Assembly (NCBI GenBank): GCA_021787255.1
Contig: JAJYMD010000277.1
Location: 1 to 7,669, forward strand
DNA: 7,669 nt
DNA from: Actinomycetes bacterium
GTDB taxonomy: Bacteria; Actinomycetota; Acidimicrobiia; Acidimicrobiales; RAAP-2
Direction of reading: 5' to 3'
Shown here in pieces: positions 6,363 to 7,669 of this stretch. Position numbers and translations under genes: made by a program. The notes beneath the pieces are model-generated. The model had not been told where the DNA came from and did no database searches. It saw only the letters and a list, made by a program, of their open reading frames with translations. Within the stretch, counting starts at the first letter, position 1; each line of letters opens with the position of its first letter.

Positions 6363-7541
6363 TTGCGAGCAATGGTGCGTCCCTCGCTGGGTAGGTCGCG
6401 GCCCGATCGCCGAGGCCGGTTTGCAGCGCGACTGAAGAGATGGCTGGCTCTCGCGGGAGGTGTCAGCGTAGCCATTGCAGGGTTCTCCGGGTGGCCCGCT
6501 CCGGCAGGCGCAAAGGCGCTGTCCAGCGCCTCGAGCCTCGGCTCGGGCCACGCGCGGACCGACGGGGTGCAAGCGTCCAAGGGCATGGGTCTGCTGACCT
6601 GGGACAAGCCTGGCCGCTACCGCTTCGTCGTGCCGAGCGCGGCTGCGGGAAGCATCTTGTCGGTGTCGGTTCTCGGCGGGTCTGGAGGAGGCGGTGACGC
6701 CGGATGGGTCCGCGGGGACGGGCAAGGTGCCGCGTACACCTGCGAGGCTCTCCAAAAGTGCTGGGGAGCCGGGGGCGGCGGGGGTGGGGCGTCGGCCCTG
6801 GCTGGACCCGGCCGCTTCCTGCTCGTCGCCACCGGGGGCGGCGGCGGTGGTGGTGGCGTGACGCTCGACGCCGGGTACGGCAGCTCCGGCTCGGGTGGCA
6901 ACGGTGGGAGCGGGGCGGAGGTAGCGGTCCTTGTCCCCGTGGCCGGCGGGCGGTCCAACGCCTGCGCTCTGTCCTCGAAGGTGCCCGGCGCAGTCGGCAC
7001 GCTCCGCTTCTACGGCTGTGTCAGGCCTGGTGAGGCGCTCACTGTCGTGGTCGGAGCCGGTGGCCAGGGCGCGCGGGGCGAAAGCCCTGGCGCCGGCGGG
7101 GCAGGGTACGGGGGACCTGGGGGGCGAGGTGGCGTGCGCTGCGGAGGAGCGGGTCAAAGTGGGCTGCCCTTCAGCGGTGGTGGCGGTGGCGGCGCGGCCT
7201 GCCACTGGGGCCAGCCCGGCGGCGCGGGAGGCGCCGGCGCGTATGGAGGTGGAGGTGGCGCGGGCACGCGGCCGAGCCCGTCGTGCGCCACCGGTAGGAG
7301 CGCTGGGCCGGCCTGCGTGCTCGACGGCGGCGCCGGTGGGGGCTTCCTCGGGGAAGGCGCGCCGAAGAGCGCGTACAGAGGCGCAAGCGGCCAGGCGGGC
7401 CACGATGGCGGTGGCGTTGGCGGGGTGGCACGCAGGCCGGTGACCCCCTTCGTCGGTGCTGGCACGTTGAAGGGTGGTACGGGAAGTCCCGGGCCCAGTG
7501 GCGGCGAAGGACAGAACGGTGCTGTCACGGTCGAGTACTGA
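6363..7541 (+). CDS. Exported glycine-rich protein with eight cysteines, function unknown
   Basis: A 392-aa protein with no recognisable enzymatic motif. Residues 1-26 are strongly basic and 27-43 hydrophobic, followed by PAPAGAKA; cleavage is likely after A50 or A52, so it should leave the cytoplasm by the Sec route. The mature part opens with a short Ser/Ala/Gly linker, then a beta-like segment, PGRYRFVVP...SILSVSVLGG (83-106), a pattern common at the start of bacterial glycine-rich domains. Glycine runs at about 105-111, 136-142, 158-165, 272-277 and 295-299 alternate with short beta-like stretches such as GEALTVVVGAGGQG (223-236). The end, GQNGAVTVEY, matches the way such domains typically close. 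Cysteines at 127, 133, 201, 219, 260, 280, 308 and 318 are even in number and could form disulfides. There is no sorting signal or C-terminal membrane helix, so secretion or loose surface attachment is more likely than anchoring. It resembles surface or matrix glycine-rich proteins; that role is inference. It is probably transcribed separately from putA. Confidence 0.85.
   Translation: MRAMVRPSLGRSRPDRRGRFAARLKRWLALAGGVSVAIAGFSGWPAPAGAKALSSASSLGSGHARTDGVQASKGMGLLTWDKPGRYRFVVPSAAAGSILSVSVLGGSGGGGDAGWVRGDGQGAAYTCEALQKCWGAGGGGGGASALAGPGRFLLVATGGGGGGGGVTLDAGYGSSGSGGNGGSGAEVAVLVPVAGGRSNACALSSKVPGAVGTLRFYGCVRPGEALTVVVGAGGQGARGESPGAGGAGYGGPGGRGGVRCGGAGQSGLPFSGGGGGGAACHWGQPGGAGGAGAYGGGGGAGTRPSPSCATGRSAGPACVLDGGAGGGFLGEGAPKSAYRGASGQAGHDGGGVGGVARRPVTPFVGAGTLKGGTGSPGPSGGEGQNGAVTVEY
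6763..6789 (+). other. Canonical G-quadruplex motif on the coding strand
   Basis: Four G-runs (6763-6766, 6771-6775, 6780-6784, 6786-6789) are separated by loops of 4, 4 and 1 bases, meeting the usual rule of runs of at least 3 G with loops of 1-7. It lies in the codons around the glycine run at residues 136-142 of the exported protein, so it would also be present in the mRNA. Glycine codons (GGN) in a G+C-rich genome create such motifs easily, so function is not implied. Confidence 0.75.
7098..7124 (+). other. Second canonical G-quadruplex motif on the coding strand
   Basis: G-runs at 7098-7101, 7104-7106, 7110-7114 and 7119-7124 have loops of 2, 3 and 4 bases. It lies in the same glycine-rich gene, about 310 bases downstream of the first motif, near residues 246-254, and is likewise present in the transcript. 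Confidence 0.75.
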
Positions 7542-7575
7542 CGCACAGCTGCGCGTGCTGACGTACAGGTGCGCG
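7538..7575. repeat. Imperfect 18-bp direct repeat spanning the stop codon of the glycine-rich gene
   Basis: Positions 7538-7555 and 7558-7575 match at 16 of 18 bases (differences at 7544/7564 and 7549/7569), with a 20-base period. Each copy begins CTGACG, so the natural stop TGA (7539-7541) is duplicated at 7559-7561 in a different frame. No clear intrinsic terminator follows in the remaining bases up to 7669, and no gene there can be supported. Confidence 0.8.
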
Positions 7576-7669
7576 AATGCCTGGCAGGCGGCCGAGCTCG
7601 TGAACCCCTCGCGCGGGCTCTCCCCATCCGCACAACGGTTCCGAGTGGGCCTCTCGTGAGGACCTCCAG

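Noticed and set aside
6335..6364. Possible promoter TTGAGG / 18-base spacer / TAGTTT before the glycine-rich gene
   Set aside because: The -10 element would overlap the TTG start and lie downstream of the good AGGAG site, so a transcript starting there would lose its ribosome-binding site. Another candidate, TTGGCA at 6216, has only a poor -10 partner.
6378..6410. Possible twin-arginine signal in the glycine-rich protein
   Set aside because: The basic region contains RRGRF, not the RRxF(L)K pattern, so an ordinary Sec signal peptide explains the N-terminus better.
6663..7541. PE_PGRS family membership of the glycine-rich protein
   Set aside because: There is no N-terminal PE domain; a classical signal peptide precedes the glycine-rich part, so similarity is only compositional.
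7542..7669. Possible start of another gene or a terminator at the right edge
   Set aside because: Only weak short stems (for example GCCTGGCAGGC near 7580) without a T-run, and the short + frames stop by 7659; nothing supports a gene or terminator call.

Overview
The window is a compact, G+C-rich stretch (by eye about two thirds G+C) with all recognisable genes on the + strand. Codon use, GTG and TTG starts and a PutA of the actinobacterial type (about 1150-1180 aa, no N-terminal DNA-binding domain) point to an actinobacterium, possibly of the acidimicrobial branch. That placement is inference from gene style; no marker gene is present.

Bases 1-2657 hold an importer locus. The last 27 codons of an upstream gene (possibly the substrate-binding protein, not provable from the fragment) end inside a triple 14-bp repeat. 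Next come an RbsA-type double-cassette ATPase (175-1677) and an RbsC-type permease (1674-2657), joined by a 4-bp ATGA overlap. Together they form a CUT2-family ABC importer core (the ribose/xylose/rhamnose/autoinducer-2 type). The permease protein is the single permease visible, so the channel is probably a homodimer.

Only 19 bases after the permease, behind a strong ribosome-binding site, a GTG starts a 1177-aa bifunctional proline dehydrogenase / L-glutamate-gamma-semialdehyde dehydrogenase (PutA, 2677-6210). FAD-site, proline-site and aldehyde dehydrogenase catalytic residues are all visible. The layout suggests an ATPase-permease-putA operon, an odd pairing because CUT2 importers usually bring in sugars while PutA oxidises proline to glutamate. 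Either the importer carries a non-sugar ligand tied to proline metabolism or the neighbourhood is coincidental.

After a 152-base gap without a clear gene or terminator, a separate gene (6363-7541) encodes a 392-aa exported, extremely glycine-rich protein with a signal peptide, eight cysteines and a C-terminal Gly-rich/beta motif. Its coding strand carries two canonical G-quadruplex motifs. Its stop codon lies in an imperfect 18-bp direct repeat, echoing the repeat around the first stop codon in the window. The last 128 bases contain no gene that can be supported. No RNA genes, CRISPR arrays, insertion sequences or phage genes were seen.
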